A DNA stretch of 32,003 bases, taken from Phycisphaerae bacterium (GTDB lineage: Bacteria > Planctomycetota > Phycisphaerae > UBA1845 > UTPLA1). Below are positions 1 to 8,326 of this stretch, piece after piece. The DNA is taken from the NCBI GenBank assembly GCA_016935885.1, contig JAFGQA010000087.1, positions 1 through 32,003 on the forward strand, given 5' to 3'. The position numbers and the translations under genes were made by a program. Numbering within the stretch: position 1 is the first letter of the stretch; every line of letters starts with the position of its first letter. Under the pieces are notes generated by a model. The model did not search any database. It saw only the letters and a list, made by a program, of their open reading frames with translations, and was not told the origin of the DNA.

Positions 1-1
1 C

Positions 2-184
2 CAGTTCCGCGAGGTGGCCACCAAGCTCAACTCGGGCGAGGGCACGCTGGGCAAGCTGGCGCAGGACGACGAGCTGTACGAGGAGGCGAAGCGGCTTCTG
101 CACGAGTTGCGGGCGACCGTGGACGACTTCCGCGAAACCGCCCCGATCACGACGTTCACGAGCATCTTCTTCGGAGCGTTCTAG
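2..184 (+). CDS. MCE/MlaD-family lipid transport protein, C-terminal end (partial)
   Basis: This is the last 60 codons of a gene that enters from the left edge, ending at TAG 182-184. The residues include a GEGTLGKL motif followed by DDELY, a helical stretch and the ending TTFTSIFFGAF. MCE/MlaD substrate-binding proteins of ABC-type phospholipid transporters typically end this way: a helical tail with a glycine-threonine-leucine-glycine-lysine-leucine motif, then a short proline/phenylalanine-rich end. Such proteins sit in the periplasm, anchored to the inner membrane, and shuttle lipids between membranes. The MCE domain itself lies outside the window, so the call rests on the tail alone. It looks like ordinary chromosomal background on the left side of the accessory region. 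Confidence 0.7.
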   Translation, partial: QFREVATKLNSGEGTLGKLAQDDELYEEAKRLLHELRATVDDFRETAPITTFTSIFFGAF

Positions 185-221
185 AGGAATGGCTGATGGT
201 TGATGGCGGATGGGGGTTGAA

Positions 222-608
222 ATGAGACGATCCTGGTGGCGTTCTTCGATTTGCATTTTCCTCGCCCTGGTGCTCGCGCTCGCCCTGCCCGGGCCGGCCG
301 GCCTGGCCTTCGCGTCGGATGACGGCGTGGACGCGGGATTTGCCGGCGGCGCATCCTCCGACGATGACGACAACTACGGTGAAGAGATCATGCTCGGTGT
401 CTTCGTCGCAGTGGTGCTGGTGCTCTTCTACCTCGGGTTCAAGGCCGACCGTGATTTTCGCGCCGAGGCCGCCTCGAAGGTGAAACTGGCCGAGGGGCGC
501 GGCGCCGATGTCGTCGTGGACTTCGGGTGCCTTCCGGAAGACGAGGCGCTCACGAGCGAGCCCTCCGCCCAGCTCGCCGGCCGCCTGGGCCTGGAATTCA
601 GGTTCTGA
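222..608 (+). CDS. Small exported or membrane protein of unknown function
   Basis: The product is about 128 residues. ATG 222 is preferred over the in-frame ATG 210 because the G-run at 212-216 sits at Shine-Dalgarno distance from it and the N-terminus then begins directly with MRRSWW, the basic part of a signal peptide. A hydrophobic stretch (about residues 9-29) ending in an alanine-rich site is followed by an acidic, low-complexity aspartate/serine segment, a second clear hydrophobic helix (about residues 53-70, GVFVAVVLVLFYLGF) and a soluble tail of about 55 residues. It lies 37 bases after the MCE-type gene on the same strand and may belong to that envelope operon. I do not recognise the family, and no catalytic motif is visible. 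Confidence 0.6.
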   Translation: MRRSWWRSSICIFLALVLALALPGPAGLAFASDDGVDAGFAGGASSDDDDNYGEEIMLGVFVAVVLVLFYLGFKADRDFRAEAASKVKLAEGRGADVVVDFGCLPEDEALTSEPSAQLAGRLGLEFRF

Positions 609-677
609 CGGAAGAGGCAATGGTCGCGACGGGGAAGGGGGGCGCCGATGGCAAGCACACCTTTATCCCGCGCACCG

Positions 678-703
678 GTGCTATGTAGCATGCTATATAG
701 CAC
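678..703. promoter_or_regulatory. 26-bp near-perfect palindrome, operator-like
   Basis: The two 13-base halves are reverse complements except for one pair (G685 against T696). The half-site reads GTGCTATGTAGCA and the centre is GCATGC. The surrounding DNA is GC-rich while this site is AT-rich in its arms, as is common for dimeric repressor sites. No start codon follows closely: the nearest large gene starts 475 bases downstream. The structure is seen directly; a regulatory role is inferred. Confidence 0.4.
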
Positions 704-780
704 GAGGGTGGCGGCGCGGATGGAGTTTCCAATGTTCGGCAACATCGCATGCTGTGGTTCGGGCGAGTGCTTGCCTCTTT

Positions 781-863
781 GGAGTGCGGCGGCTTGACGC
801 CGCTCTGCCTTCGCGGCCCGTCGAGCCGGGCCGCAACAAAGCGCTGTCGAGCCAGCGCACTCC
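781..863. repeat. REP-like imperfect inverted repeat with nested hairpin
   Basis: The outer arms are 781-806 (starting GGAGTGCGGCGG) and 838-863 (ending GCGCACTCC) and match at about 20 of 26 positions. Inside is a perfect 8-bp stem, 813-820 with 827-834, around a 6-base loop. Covarying arms around a variable centre are typical of dispersed extragenic palindromes. Only one copy is present in the window, so dispersion elsewhere in the genome is an expectation only. Confidence 0.55.
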
Positions 864-877
864 AGAGCGCGTTTCCG

Positions 878-899
878 GAAGCGGTCTGGAGACCGCTTC
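878..899. repeat. Perfect 10-bp hairpin
   Basis: The arms GAAGCGGTCT (878-887) and AGACCGCTTC (890-899) are perfectly complementary with a two-base centre. There is no following T-run, so a classical rho-independent terminator is not supported. It lies just after the REP-like element and may be part of the same repeat unit. Confidence 0.5.
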
Positions 900-999
900 T
901 GCGCGGCTGAAACACGTACTGATCTTCCCAGGCATTCTCCGTCGACCCGATCAAGCTTGAAGCCGGCCGCGCCGCAGCCTAACATCGATCAGGTTGAGC

Positions 1000-1182
1000 A
1001 TGACCGCGCCGTCCGCCACATCCGCCACGCCAGACCGCACCATCCGCGTCTTCGTCTCCTCCACCTTCCGGGACATGCACGCGGAGCGGGATCATCTGGT
1101 GACGGTTGTTTTTCCGGAGTTGCGTTCGTGTCGAACTGTCGCGGCTGGAGTGAGGCTGCTTCATGGGGGGCAACAGGCATGA
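1000..1182 (+). pseudogene. Truncated DUF4062 N-terminus (gene relic)
   Basis: ATG 1000 opens a 60-codon frame. Residues about 12-36 contain IRVFVSSTFRDMHAERDHL followed by VTVVFPELR, the standard first strand and helix of a DUF4062 domain. After PELR the similarity stops: the next residues are not DUF4062-like and the frame ends at TGA 1180-1182. The rest of the domain and any downstream effector are missing, so this is the stump of a deleted paralogue. Bases 1075-1098 (24 bases) are identical to 14899-14922 in the DUF4062-STAND-TPR gene, showing close relationship to that lineage. The stop overlaps the start of the next complete DUF4062 gene (ATGA at 1179-1182), so translation of the stump could couple to it. 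A functional short peptide cannot be excluded. Confidence 0.7.
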
Positions 1183-4100
1183 CAGAGTCACACCTCAATG
1201 CACGTCTCCGCCCGATCATTCGGGTCTTTGTCAGTTCGACGTTCAGCGATATGCGGCATGAGCGGAACGCGTTGCAGGCGGATGTGTTTCCCAAGCTGGA
1301 ACTACTTTGTCAGAAGAACGGCTTTCAGTTTCAGGCCATCGACTTGCGGTGGGGCGTCTCCGGGGAGGCGGGTCTGGATCACCGCACGATGCGGATCTGC
1401 TTTGAGGAATTGCGGCGGTCGCAGGAGATTTCCCCTCGGCCCAACTTCCTGATCCTGATGGGCAACCGCTACGGCTGGCGGCCTTTGCCTGAGGAGATTT
1501 CCGAACAGGAATGTGAGGAACTGAAAAAGGCGGCAACCGCGGATTTCGCGGATGGGGAGAGAATCGGTGGGCAAAAGCCTCTTGACGTTCTGAATGCCTG
1601 GTATTGCAGGGACGAGAATGCGGTTCCGCCCGTTTACGTCCTTCAATCCCGCCGGCAGAAGTTGGGCGACGGCAAGGATTACACGAAGGACGAGCCCTGG
1701 AATGAGATCCAGGCGATCCTGTGGGAGGTCATCAATCACGCCATGCCGCCGTCGCGAATGGGCGGGCGTTTCGATGGGGCGCGCGAGCCGGACGATCCGT
1801 CGCCGCCCATCACCCGCTTTCAGGCCTCCGCCACGGAACAGGAAATCTGGCAGGGCGCCCTTCGGGTCCCCGATGCCAGGGAACACGTGCTGGCGTTCTT
1901 CCGGGAGATCGCCGACATCGGCACGGTCAAGGATCCGACACTCATCAAAGACTTCGTTGACGTGCAGCCGTCCGGCGGCCTCGATACGGCCCTTCGGGAC
2001 GAACAGGCGCGGCTGAAGAAGCATCTTCGCGACCGGCTGGGTGCGGCGAATGTGTTTGAAGCCCGTTCGGTGAAGCTAAGCACGGATGTCACCACGGAAC
2101 ATCTGCCGAAACTTTGCTCTGATGTGGAAACCCGGCTGACGCAGATCATGCAGGCCCAGATCGAGGCGTATTGGAAGGGCACAGGGCAGGCGTCCACCGA
2201 GCGTGCGGTCCGCGATCTGGAGATCGAACAGCAGGAACATGCCCGCATCGGTCAGGAGCGCGGCGGCCGAGCGACCTTTGTCGGACGCGAGGACAAACTG
2301 GCGGCGATTCGCGATTATCTGCACAGCGACTCGACCTTACCGCTGGTAGTTCACGGTGCTTCCGGCTGCGGAAAAACGGCCCTGATGGCGAGGGCGGCAC
2401 AGGAGGCAGTGGAGCAGAGGTCGGAAGTAATCATTCGTTTCATCGGAACAACGCCCCGCTCCTCCGATCTTCGCGGGTTGCTGACCAGTCTCTGCCAGGA
2501 ACTGCGGCTGCGGTATCCGCGCGAGGGGGAACTGCCCACGGAGATCAGGTTGCTGGAAGTGGAGTTGCAGGAGCATTTCAAGGCGGCCACGGCCGAACAG
2601 CCGCTGATACTGTTTCTCGACGCGCTCGACCAACTGGCCGACACCGATGGCGGCAGGAATCTGCATTGGATACCGGTTGGCCCCTTGCCAGCCCATGTGA
2701 AACTGGTTGTGTCCTGTCTGTCCGACCGGGCCGAGCAAGATCCAGCCGGCCACCCCTGGACCGAACTCCAGCGCCGCCAACTGCCGGCGGGGAACCTGAT
2801 TGATCTGAACGAGCTGTCCGAGGAAGACGCCCACACGCTGCTATTTGAGCGCTGGCTGCCCCAAGCGGGACGCACGGTCAGCCGGGACCAGCGGGCGAGT
2901 ATCGAGCAACGCCTGAAATCGGACAAATGCCGTCAGCCGATCTATCTCAAGTTGCTGTTCGAGGAGGCCCGGCTGTGGCGGTCCTATGATGCGCCACCCG
3001 CCTTGGGCGAGGATGTTTCCGCGCTCCTCAAGCAGCTCTTTGACCGGCTCGGTTTGCCTTCGAACCACGGTCCGTTGCTGGTGGAACGTGTGTTGGGCTA
3101 CCTCGCCGCATCCCGTGAAGGACTGGCGGAGAACGAGATCCTGGAAATCCTTTTTCGCGACCCCGAGTGCAAAGAATCGCTCCTGCTGGTCTCCCAAAAG
3201 ACCCAGCATGAGATGCCGCCCAACGCCAAACGCATTCCCATCGCGATCTGGTCCCGTCTTCGCTTCGATCTCGCCTCCTACCTCACCGAACGCGCTGCAA
3301 CCGGCGCCAACGTGCTGACGTTCTACCACCGCCAGGTGGCGGAATGGGTCCAGGAGCGTTTTGCGAAAGCGCATGACCGGCGATGGGAACCACACTCACT
3401 GCTGGCGGACTACTTCCGTAATCTGGCCGACCCGGCGAAGGACCAGAGTTGGAAGGGCGACAGTGCACGTCCCTTTCTCCAAGTGGTGTTCCATCTGGTC
3501 GGGGCGGACCGCTCTGACGACTACTGCCAGACCCTATGTGACCTCCGCTTCGTCGAGGCACGGTGCCGGCTAGGACAGGTATTCGAGCTGATCGCCGACT
3601 ACCGGCTGGCGCAGGAGGACCTTCCGGAGGCGCAGGCGGATTTGGCAGAAGAGCGCCAGCGCCAAGAGCGAATTGAGCGTTGGACAAGAGAGATCATAGC
3701 CTATTCCAAGGCATGGAGTGATCGGCGCGACCGATCTGCAGCAGGCGAATCCGTGACTGAGCCGGAACCAGCCTTGCCTGAGCCACCGCCTTCCTGCCGC
3801 ATGTGGACCGAGGAGGAGATTCAGGCGGAGTGCGAGCGAATCATCAAGACACCCACGCGGCGCGACCGGCTGGAGGCGTTCGCGGGCTTCGTCAGCGGAC
3901 AATGCTATCCGTTACTCAAACATGGTCAACTACCCGGCCTCGTCCTGCAACATGCCTTCAACGCTGAACCGGCTGGCGCGGTGCACGACGCGGCGGTGCC
4001 GCTGTTGGCAGCGCTCAGCAAACCACATCTGTTACGGCGCTGGCCACCCGAAGCACGTCCGAATCCGAAACCCGTCTGCCTGCGCACGTTGGAAGGACAC

Positions 4101-6542
4101 AGCTCCTGCGTCAGCAGGGTGAGCGTGACGCCAAATGGGTGCCTGGCGGCATCCAAGGGAACGGATGATACCGTGCGGGTATGGGACTTGGAGAGTGGGC
4201 AATGCTTGGGTGTTATTGAGAACGTCTGCGAGAGGGGAATAAGCATTACGCCGGATGGATGCCGTGTCGTGTCCGGAGGGACCGATCACGTAATACAGGT
4301 GTGGAACGTGGAGAGCAGGGAATGCTTACAGACCATCAAAGGCCACACGAATGCAGTTATTGCCGCAAGCGTATCGCCAGACGGAAAGCTGGCTGTTTCC
4401 GGGGGGGCTGATCGAACAGTGCGCGTTTGGGACCTCGATCGTGGTGTGTGCCTGCAGACCCTTGTCGGCCACGCAGATTGGGTCCATGGCGTGAGTCTAC
4501 TGCCGGACGGGCGGTTTGTGCTGTCTGGGAGCTTCGATAAGACATTGAAGCTCTGGCAACTCAATAACGGGACCTGTTTGCGAACACTGAGGGGACACAC
4601 TCATCTGGTTAGCAGCGTCAGTGTGACACCGGACTGCCGCCAGGCGGTATCAGGGGGGATGGACAGCACGGTGCGGTCGTGGGATTTGGAAACCGGGGAA
4701 TGCTTGCGCGTTTTCGAACACGCTGACGAGGTGTATTGCGTGAGTGTTACGCCGGATGGAAAACGTGTGGTGTCAGGAAGTAGAGATTGCACAGTACGGG
4801 TATGGGATCTGGAGAGTGGACGGTGTTTGTGTGCCCTTGCAGGCCACAGCGCCTCAGTAAATGACGTAAGCATTACGCCGGACGGGCGCCGGATAGTGTC
4901 GGCAAGCTCGGACGGAACGGTGAGAGTCTGGGATATTGGGCGATCACAACCGGTTCGTCCCCACAAGGATCAGGGCGGCCCAATGTGGTCACTTGCTGTT
5001 GCGAATAACGCCCGCCATGTGATCTCAGCGAACATGAACACCCCCCAGGGGCTGTTGAACCTAACCGAGAATTATCGATTGATCCTACGTTTGTGGAGCA
5101 TTGAGAGCGGCACGTGCCTTCACACTCTTCTATGTCCTCCGACAAGTCATTCTGACGTTGTGGACACTACAGCAGACGGAAGGCGCGCGATCTCAGGGCA
5201 TGTTGATGGACTACTCAGAGTCTGGGATATGGAGAGCGGTGCGTGCCTACGTTGGATGAAAGGATATACCCGAAGTTGGCGAAGTTTCACAGTCACATGT
5301 GTGCGTGTGACGATGGACGGGCGGCAGGTCGTGTCTGGGGGCCAAGACGGAAAGTTGCGGGTGTGGGATCTGGAGACCGGGGCCCTTGTGCACACAATGG
5401 TCGGAAATGCCGAAACCATTATCGATATCAGCATGACGCCGGACGGCGAGAGGGTTGTTTCCTGCAGCGAGGATAGCACCTTGAGAGTGTGGGATTTGGA
5501 AACGGGCGAGTGTCTGCGAACAATGGCAGATCATATTCAGGACATGCGTTTTGTGATGGCGGTGCCGGATGGACGCACCGTGCTTTCGGGCCATGCGAAC
5601 GGCCAGTTTGTGTTGTGGGACCTCGAGAGTGGGGCGTGCTTGCGATCAATATGGGGCTGCGGTCAGGTGAATCGTCGCGTAGACATCACGCCCGATGGTC
5701 GGCATCTTGTGTGGGCCGGGTTTGACAAAATGGTGGGCATATCTGACCTGAAGCAAGGGGCATGCGTGGGCATACTCGACACTCCGGCGCGCGTGTGCTC
5801 AACAGTCTTCACTGGAAACGGCCTGATTCTGTGCGTCGGAACTGAGCACGGTGATGTAATCTTGTTCGACGTAAAGGGTATTGTACTCGGACCAGATCTC
5901 AAAGCCAGAGTGTCTACTGTTATGAGTGACACAGAATACGAACAACTCTTGTGTCGCGGTCTCGAATTCTCTCGACGAAAGAAGGACGTCGGCCACCAAG
6001 AGACGTTGGCCCATCTCACTGCTCTGGTAGTTCATCTGGAGAAGATGGGCAGGACTGAAGAGGCCCGCGTGTTTGCCGAGGAGAGGGACGCGATTATCGA
6101 ACGTCAAGCTCCGGGCCAAGCACGCGAGGGACATCGGACCCTTGCCCGGGAGTCTCAGCAGAACCGCCGACCTTCTGTCCCGCCCCCTGCCACGACTGAA
6201 CCAGCGAGGGCACCAACTTTGGATGAGCTGCGCACGATTGCGAGGAGCCTGTATCAGCGCTGCCTTTGGGACGCGGCAGGATCTGTATTTGAGAGTCTGA
6301 TAGCAGCTGGCGACCCGATTGAGGAAATCGGTCCGAAACTTGTGAAGTGCTTGCTGCACGCCCACGAACCACCGCTGGCGGGGCAACTAGCCCGTGCTGC
6401 GGAGATCATCTCAGCGCTCGATCACGGTGGACACTTGGACATGGCTGCCGAGCTCCGTGTGCAACTTGCGGCAGAGCAGCCGCCGGCAAACAGAAAGCCG
6501 CCTTGGCGGCGGTGGTTTGGCGGGAGGGGGAAGGAATTGTGA
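1179..6542 (+). CDS. DUF4062-NACHT/STAND-WD40 signalling NTPase
   Basis: The product is a giant protein of 1787 residues. ATG 1179 is chosen because DUF4062 homology begins about 13 residues in; the same frame is open upstream to TTG 957 but that stretch overlaps the DUF4062 relic in another frame and is not protein-like. Domains in order: DUF4062 (about 10-110, with RVFVSSTFSDM and NRYGWRPLP); a linker; a STAND/NACHT P-loop ATPase with Walker A GASGCGKT at 393-400 and Walker B LILFLDALDQ with Asp481; winged-helix/superhelical region; 14 WD40 repeats (about 967-1570); and a TPR-like C-terminal tail. STAND proteins are nucleotide-switched platforms in which the repeat region senses a trigger and the N-terminal domain signals outward. 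DUF4062 is a TIR-like Rossmannoid domain whose activity is not settled. There is only a weak ribosome site (AGG 5-6 bases upstream). A defence or conflict role is inferred from architecture. Confidence 0.88.
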   Translation: MTESHLNARLRPIIRVFVSSTFSDMRHERNALQADVFPKLELLCQKNGFQFQAIDLRWGVSGEAGLDHRTMRICFEELRRSQEISPRPNFLILMGNRYGWRPLPEEISEQECEELKKAATADFADGERIGGQKPLDVLNAWYCRDENAVPPVYVLQSRRQKLGDGKDYTKDEPWNEIQAILWEVINHAMPPSRMGGRFDGAREPDDPSPPITRFQASATEQEIWQGALRVPDAREHVLAFFREIADIGTVKDPTLIKDFVDVQPSGGLDTALRDEQARLKKHLRDRLGAANVFEARSVKLSTDVTTEHLPKLCSDVETRLTQIMQAQIEAYWKGTGQASTERAVRDLEIEQQEHARIGQERGGRATFVGREDKLAAIRDYLHSDSTLPLVVHGASGCGKTALMARAAQEAVEQRSEVIIRFIGTTPRSSDLRGLLTSLCQELRLRYPREGELPTEIRLLEVELQEHFKAATAEQPLILFLDALDQLADTDGGRNLHWIPVGPLPAHVKLVVSCLSDRAEQDPAGHPWTELQRRQLPAGNLIDLNELSEEDAHTLLFERWLPQAGRTVSRDQRASIEQRLKSDKCRQPIYLKLLFEEARLWRSYDAPPALGEDVSALLKQLFDRLGLPSNHGPLLVERVLGYLAASREGLAENEILEILFRDPECKESLLLVSQKTQHEMPPNAKRIPIAIWSRLRFDLASYLTERAATGANVLTFYHRQVAEWVQERFAKAHDRRWEPHSLLADYFRNLADPAKDQSWKGDSARPFLQVVFHLVGADRSDDYCQTLCDLRFVEARCRLGQVFELIADYRLAQEDLPEAQADLAEERQRQERIERWTREIIAYSKAWSDRRDRSAAGESVTEPEPALPEPPPSCRMWTEEEIQAECERIIKTPTRRDRLEAFAGFVSGQCYPLLKHGQLPGLVLQHAFNAEPAGAVHDAAVPLLAALSKPHLLRRWPPEARPNPKPVCLRTLEGHSSCVSRVSVTPNGCLAASKGTDDTVRVWDLESGQCLGVIENVCERGISITPDGCRVVSGGTDHVIQVWNVESRECLQTIKGHTNAVIAASVSPDGKLAVSGGADRTVRVWDLDRGVCLQTLVGHADWVHGVSLLPDGRFVLSGSFDKTLKLWQLNNGTCLRTLRGHTHLVSSVSVTPDCRQAVSGGMDSTVRSWDLETGECLRVFEHADEVYCVSVTPDGKRVVSGSRDCTVRVWDLESGRCLCALAGHSASVNDVSITPDGRRIVSASSDGTVRVWDIGRSQPVRPHKDQGGPMWSLAVANNARHVISANMNTPQGLLNLTENYRLILRLWSIESGTCLHTLLCPPTSHSDVVDTTADGRRAISGHVDGLLRVWDMESGACLRWMKGYTRSWRSFTVTCVRVTMDGRQVVSGGQDGKLRVWDLETGALVHTMVGNAETIIDISMTPDGERVVSCSEDSTLRVWDLETGECLRTMADHIQDMRFVMAVPDGRTVLSGHANGQFVLWDLESGACLRSIWGCGQVNRRVDITPDGRHLVWAGFDKMVGISDLKQGACVGILDTPARVCSTVFTGNGLILCVGTEHGDVILFDVKGIVLGPDLKARVSTVMSDTEYEQLLCRGLEFSRRKKDVGHQETLAHLTALVVHLEKMGRTEEARVFAEERDAIIERQAPGQAREGHRTLARESQQNRRPSVPPPATTEPARAPTLDELRTIARSLYQRCLWDAAGSVFESLIAAGDPIEEIGPKLVKCLLHAHEPPLAGQLARAAEIISALDHGGHLDMAAELRVQLAAEQPPANRKPPWRRWFGGRGKEL
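4077..5890 (+). repeat. Fourteen tandem WD40 repeats (two predicted seven-bladed propellers)
   Basis: Counting the terminal blade strand (pattern D-x-T-V-R-V-W-D-L-E-S-G-x-C) gives 14 units of roughly 40 codons: DDTVRVWDL, DHVIQVWNV, DRTVRVWDL, DKTLKLWQL, DSTVRSWDL, DCTVRVWDL, DGTVRVWDI, then a longer aberrant unit ending RLILRLWSI, then DGLLRVWDM, DGKLRVWDL, DSTLRVWDL, NGQFVLWDL, DKMVGISDL and HGDVILFDV. Fourteen equals two complete seven-bladed propellers, with the irregular eighth unit at the expected boundary. Many units share MTPDGRRVVSG-type segments at protein level, and the codons look less GC-biased than in the ATPase part. Confidence 0.85.
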
Positions 6543-6637
6543 GTATGTCGAGAGGGGAATGAGGGCTAGGTCTCAGGAGTTGACAATGAAGGCGCCGAGT
6601 CCAACTGAATAGGTTGTACTCATAATATTCTTGCGTG

Positions 6638-6660
6638 TACATTACGAATATCGTAATGTA
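6638..6660. promoter_or_regulatory. Palindromic operator in front of the AbiE-type pair
   Basis: A perfect 9-bp inverted repeat, TACATTACG (6638-6646) and CGTAATGTA (6652-6660), flanks AATAT and ends 9 bases before the antitoxin start codon. AbiEi-type antitoxins are known to repress their own promoters by binding inverted repeats with an N-terminal winged helix. A candidate promoter overlaps it: TTGCGT (6631-6636), 17 bases, TAATGT (6654-6659). If that is used, transcription would start a few bases before ATG 6670, consistent with the absence of a Shine-Dalgarno site (leaderless message). The palindrome is certain; the promoter assignment is tentative. Confidence 0.65.
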
Positions 6661-6669
6661 TCAGCATAA

Positions 6670-7329
6670 ATGCAGGCCATTACCGAGAGAGTGTTCAAGC
6701 TGGCACCGCCGGGCGGGTTGTTCGATTCGACAGTGATTCGCAACCTGTTTCCTGACAGCAGCGATGGCGCGCGCGGGTTGTTGGTGCATCGGGCTTGTCA
6801 GGCAGGCGAAATCCTGCGCCTAAAGCCCGGGCTTTTCGTGCTGGCACCACTTTATCGGAAATCCGATCCGCATCCGTTCGTGGTTGCGGCTATACTGCAT
6901 GCCCCGTCCCATATCAGCCTGGAATCCGCACTCGCGTATCACGGACTGATCCCCGAGGCGGTCTACCAGGTGAGCAGTGTCACGGTCGGACGCAGTCGGG
7001 AGTTCTCCACGCCGCTCGGTGTGTTCACTTTTCGCCGCGTGCCGGCGCGCGCACCGCGTGCCGGGGTCGAGGCGGTGGAAGTCGCGCGCAATGCGTGGGC
7101 CTTTATCGCATCGCCACTCCGCGCCATCGCAGATGCGGTATATCTCAACAAGGAAATCACCTGGAAACGGGATGGCGTCGGATATCTCACCGAATCACTC
7201 CGCATCGAGGAGGACGATCTTTGGTCACTCTCCTTCGATGCGTTGGATGAGATCGCGGACAGTATCCGCAGTCGGCGCGTGCGGGCATATCTTGAAGGAC
7301 TGAAAGGAGCCGTACACCATGCTGGATAG
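6670..7329 (+). CDS. abiEi: AbiEi-type antitoxin / autorepressor
   Basis: The product is 219 residues. It matches the AbiEi antitoxin family: an N-terminal winged-helix-like region (about 1-60) with RLKPGLFVLAPLYRK, then the family core PSHISLESALAYHGLIPE (about 80-100) and SVTVGRSREFSTPLG. AbiEi proteins neutralise the AbiEii nucleotidyltransferase without binding it (type IV toxin-antitoxin) and repress the operon through inverted repeats. The palindrome at 6638-6660 directly in front fits that autoregulation. The toxin gene overlaps its 3' end by 11 bases. No ribosome site is visible before ATG 6670. The pair sits between two large conflict-type genes, where such modules commonly stabilise accessory DNA or act in phage abortive infection. 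Confidence 0.85.
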   Translation: MQAITERVFKLAPPGGLFDSTVIRNLFPDSSDGARGLLVHRACQAGEILRLKPGLFVLAPLYRKSDPHPFVVAAILHAPSHISLESALAYHGLIPEAVYQVSSVTVGRSREFSTPLGVFTFRRVPARAPRAGVEAVEVARNAWAFIASPLRAIADAVYLNKEITWKRDGVGYLTESLRIEEDDLWSLSFDALDEIADSIRSRRVRAYLEGLKGAVHHAG

Positions 7330-8188
7330 GGTATTGAGTGCGCGAATTCGCGACTATGCACCGGCGAATGCGGTTGAGCAGGAGAACGTGTTGCAGGAGC
7401 TCATGCAGCATTACGTGCTGTCTAGTCTCTCGCGTGCCGGCCTGTTCGCGGAGGCTATGTTTCACGGCGGCACGTGCCTGCGGATTGTCTACGGGATGAA
7501 TCGTTTCTCTGAGGACTTGGACTTCCTTCTCAAGCAGCCAAACCCGGCGTTCCGCTGGGAGAGCTATCTGGAGTCCGTACGGAAGGACTGTGCGCAGGAG
7601 GGCATTGCTTTCGAAGTGCAGGACAAGTCGGAGGTCGGAACGGCGGTACGGAAGGCGTTCCTGAAGACCGATTCCATCGGAAAGATTCTCACGCTGGACC
7701 TGCCTTTCGAGCGCTATCGCGCCCGCAAGATCCGCATCAAGCTGGAGATCGACACGAATCCTCCCGCGGGCTCGACGTTCACGACCAGCTACATCACCTT
7801 TCCTGCGACGGCGCCCATGACGACGCAGTCGCTGGAATCGGGCTTCGCGCTCAAGCTTCATGCGCTTCTTTGCCGCATCTACGTCAAGGGTCGCGATTGG
7901 TACGACTTCGTGTGGTATGTCGCGCGCAAGACCGCGCCTGACCTGAACCTGTTGGCCCATGCCTTGCGTCAGCAAGGGCCATGGGCCGGACAAGACATCA
8001 CCGTGACCATGCGCTGGGTGCAGGAAAGCATGGAGGCGGCCATCGGGCGCATTGACTGGACCGCGGCGCAGGCTGACGTTCAGCGCTTCCTGCCCCTGCG
8101 CGAACAGGAGGGCATCCGCGTGTGGAACAAGGATTTCTTCCTGCACCATCTCGCCCGCATGAACGGGCGAGAGGGCAGGCCTTCGTGA
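7319..8188 (+). CDS. abiEii: AbiEii-type nucleotidyltransferase toxin
   Basis: The product is 289 residues. ATG 7319 follows AAGGAG with good spacing and overlaps the antitoxin end by 11 bases, so the two are translationally coupled. The nucleotidyltransferase signature is intact: FHGGTCLRIVYGMNRFSEDLDF region (about 49-70) with the Gly-Gly-Thr motif and the paired acidic residues of S-E-D-L-D; a later acidic strand KLEIDTNPP (about 141-149); and the C-terminal KLHALLCRIYVKGRDWYDF block (about 178-197) typical of AbiEii/DUF1814. Family members transfer nucleotides (GTP-dependent in the classical case; CTP to tRNA in related MenT toxins) and halt growth. The substrate of this one cannot be read from sequence. 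All key motifs are present, so it is probably active. Confidence 0.88.
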   Translation: MLDRVLSARIRDYAPANAVEQENVLQELMQHYVLSSLSRAGLFAEAMFHGGTCLRIVYGMNRFSEDLDFLLKQPNPAFRWESYLESVRKDCAQEGIAFEVQDKSEVGTAVRKAFLKTDSIGKILTLDLPFERYRARKIRIKLEIDTNPPAGSTFTTSYITFPATAPMTTQSLESGFALKLHALLCRIYVKGRDWYDFVWYVARKTAPDLNLLAHALRQQGPWAGQDITVTMRWVQESMEAAIGRIDWTAAQADVQRFLPLREQEGIRVWNKDFFLHHLARMNGREGRPS

Positions 8189-8326
8189 TCAGGGCGCTTA
8201 AGCCTGCCGTCCGCCTGTCCCCATTTCGGCGCCCGATCCAGTTTAGGCCGCTCTCCCGCCTGCGTCACGAACGCACCGCAGGATACCCCGGGCCTTGGCG
8301 CGCGGAGGTATGCGTCCGCAAGGAAT

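Larger units (their letters stand above)
609..999. other. Intergenic spacer rich in palindromes
   Basis: About 390 bases without a supportable gene. It contains a 26-base near-perfect palindrome (678-703), a large imperfect inverted repeat with a nested hairpin (781-863) and a further perfect hairpin (878-899). Open frames here are short or begin at weak TTG codons. I see no confident promoter for the large downstream gene, although one would be expected here. Confidence 0.6.

Noticed and set aside
878..899. Hairpin as an intrinsic terminator
   Set aside because: There is no T-run after the stem on either strand.
957..1178. Upstream in-frame extension of the DUF4062-NACHT-WD40 gene to TTG 957
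   Set aside because: The added 74 residues are not protein-like and overlap the DUF4062 relic read in another frame; homology begins just after ATG 1179.
7187..8149. Minus-strand open frame of 320 codons
   Set aside because: It is antisense to the AbiEii gene, whose motifs are complete.
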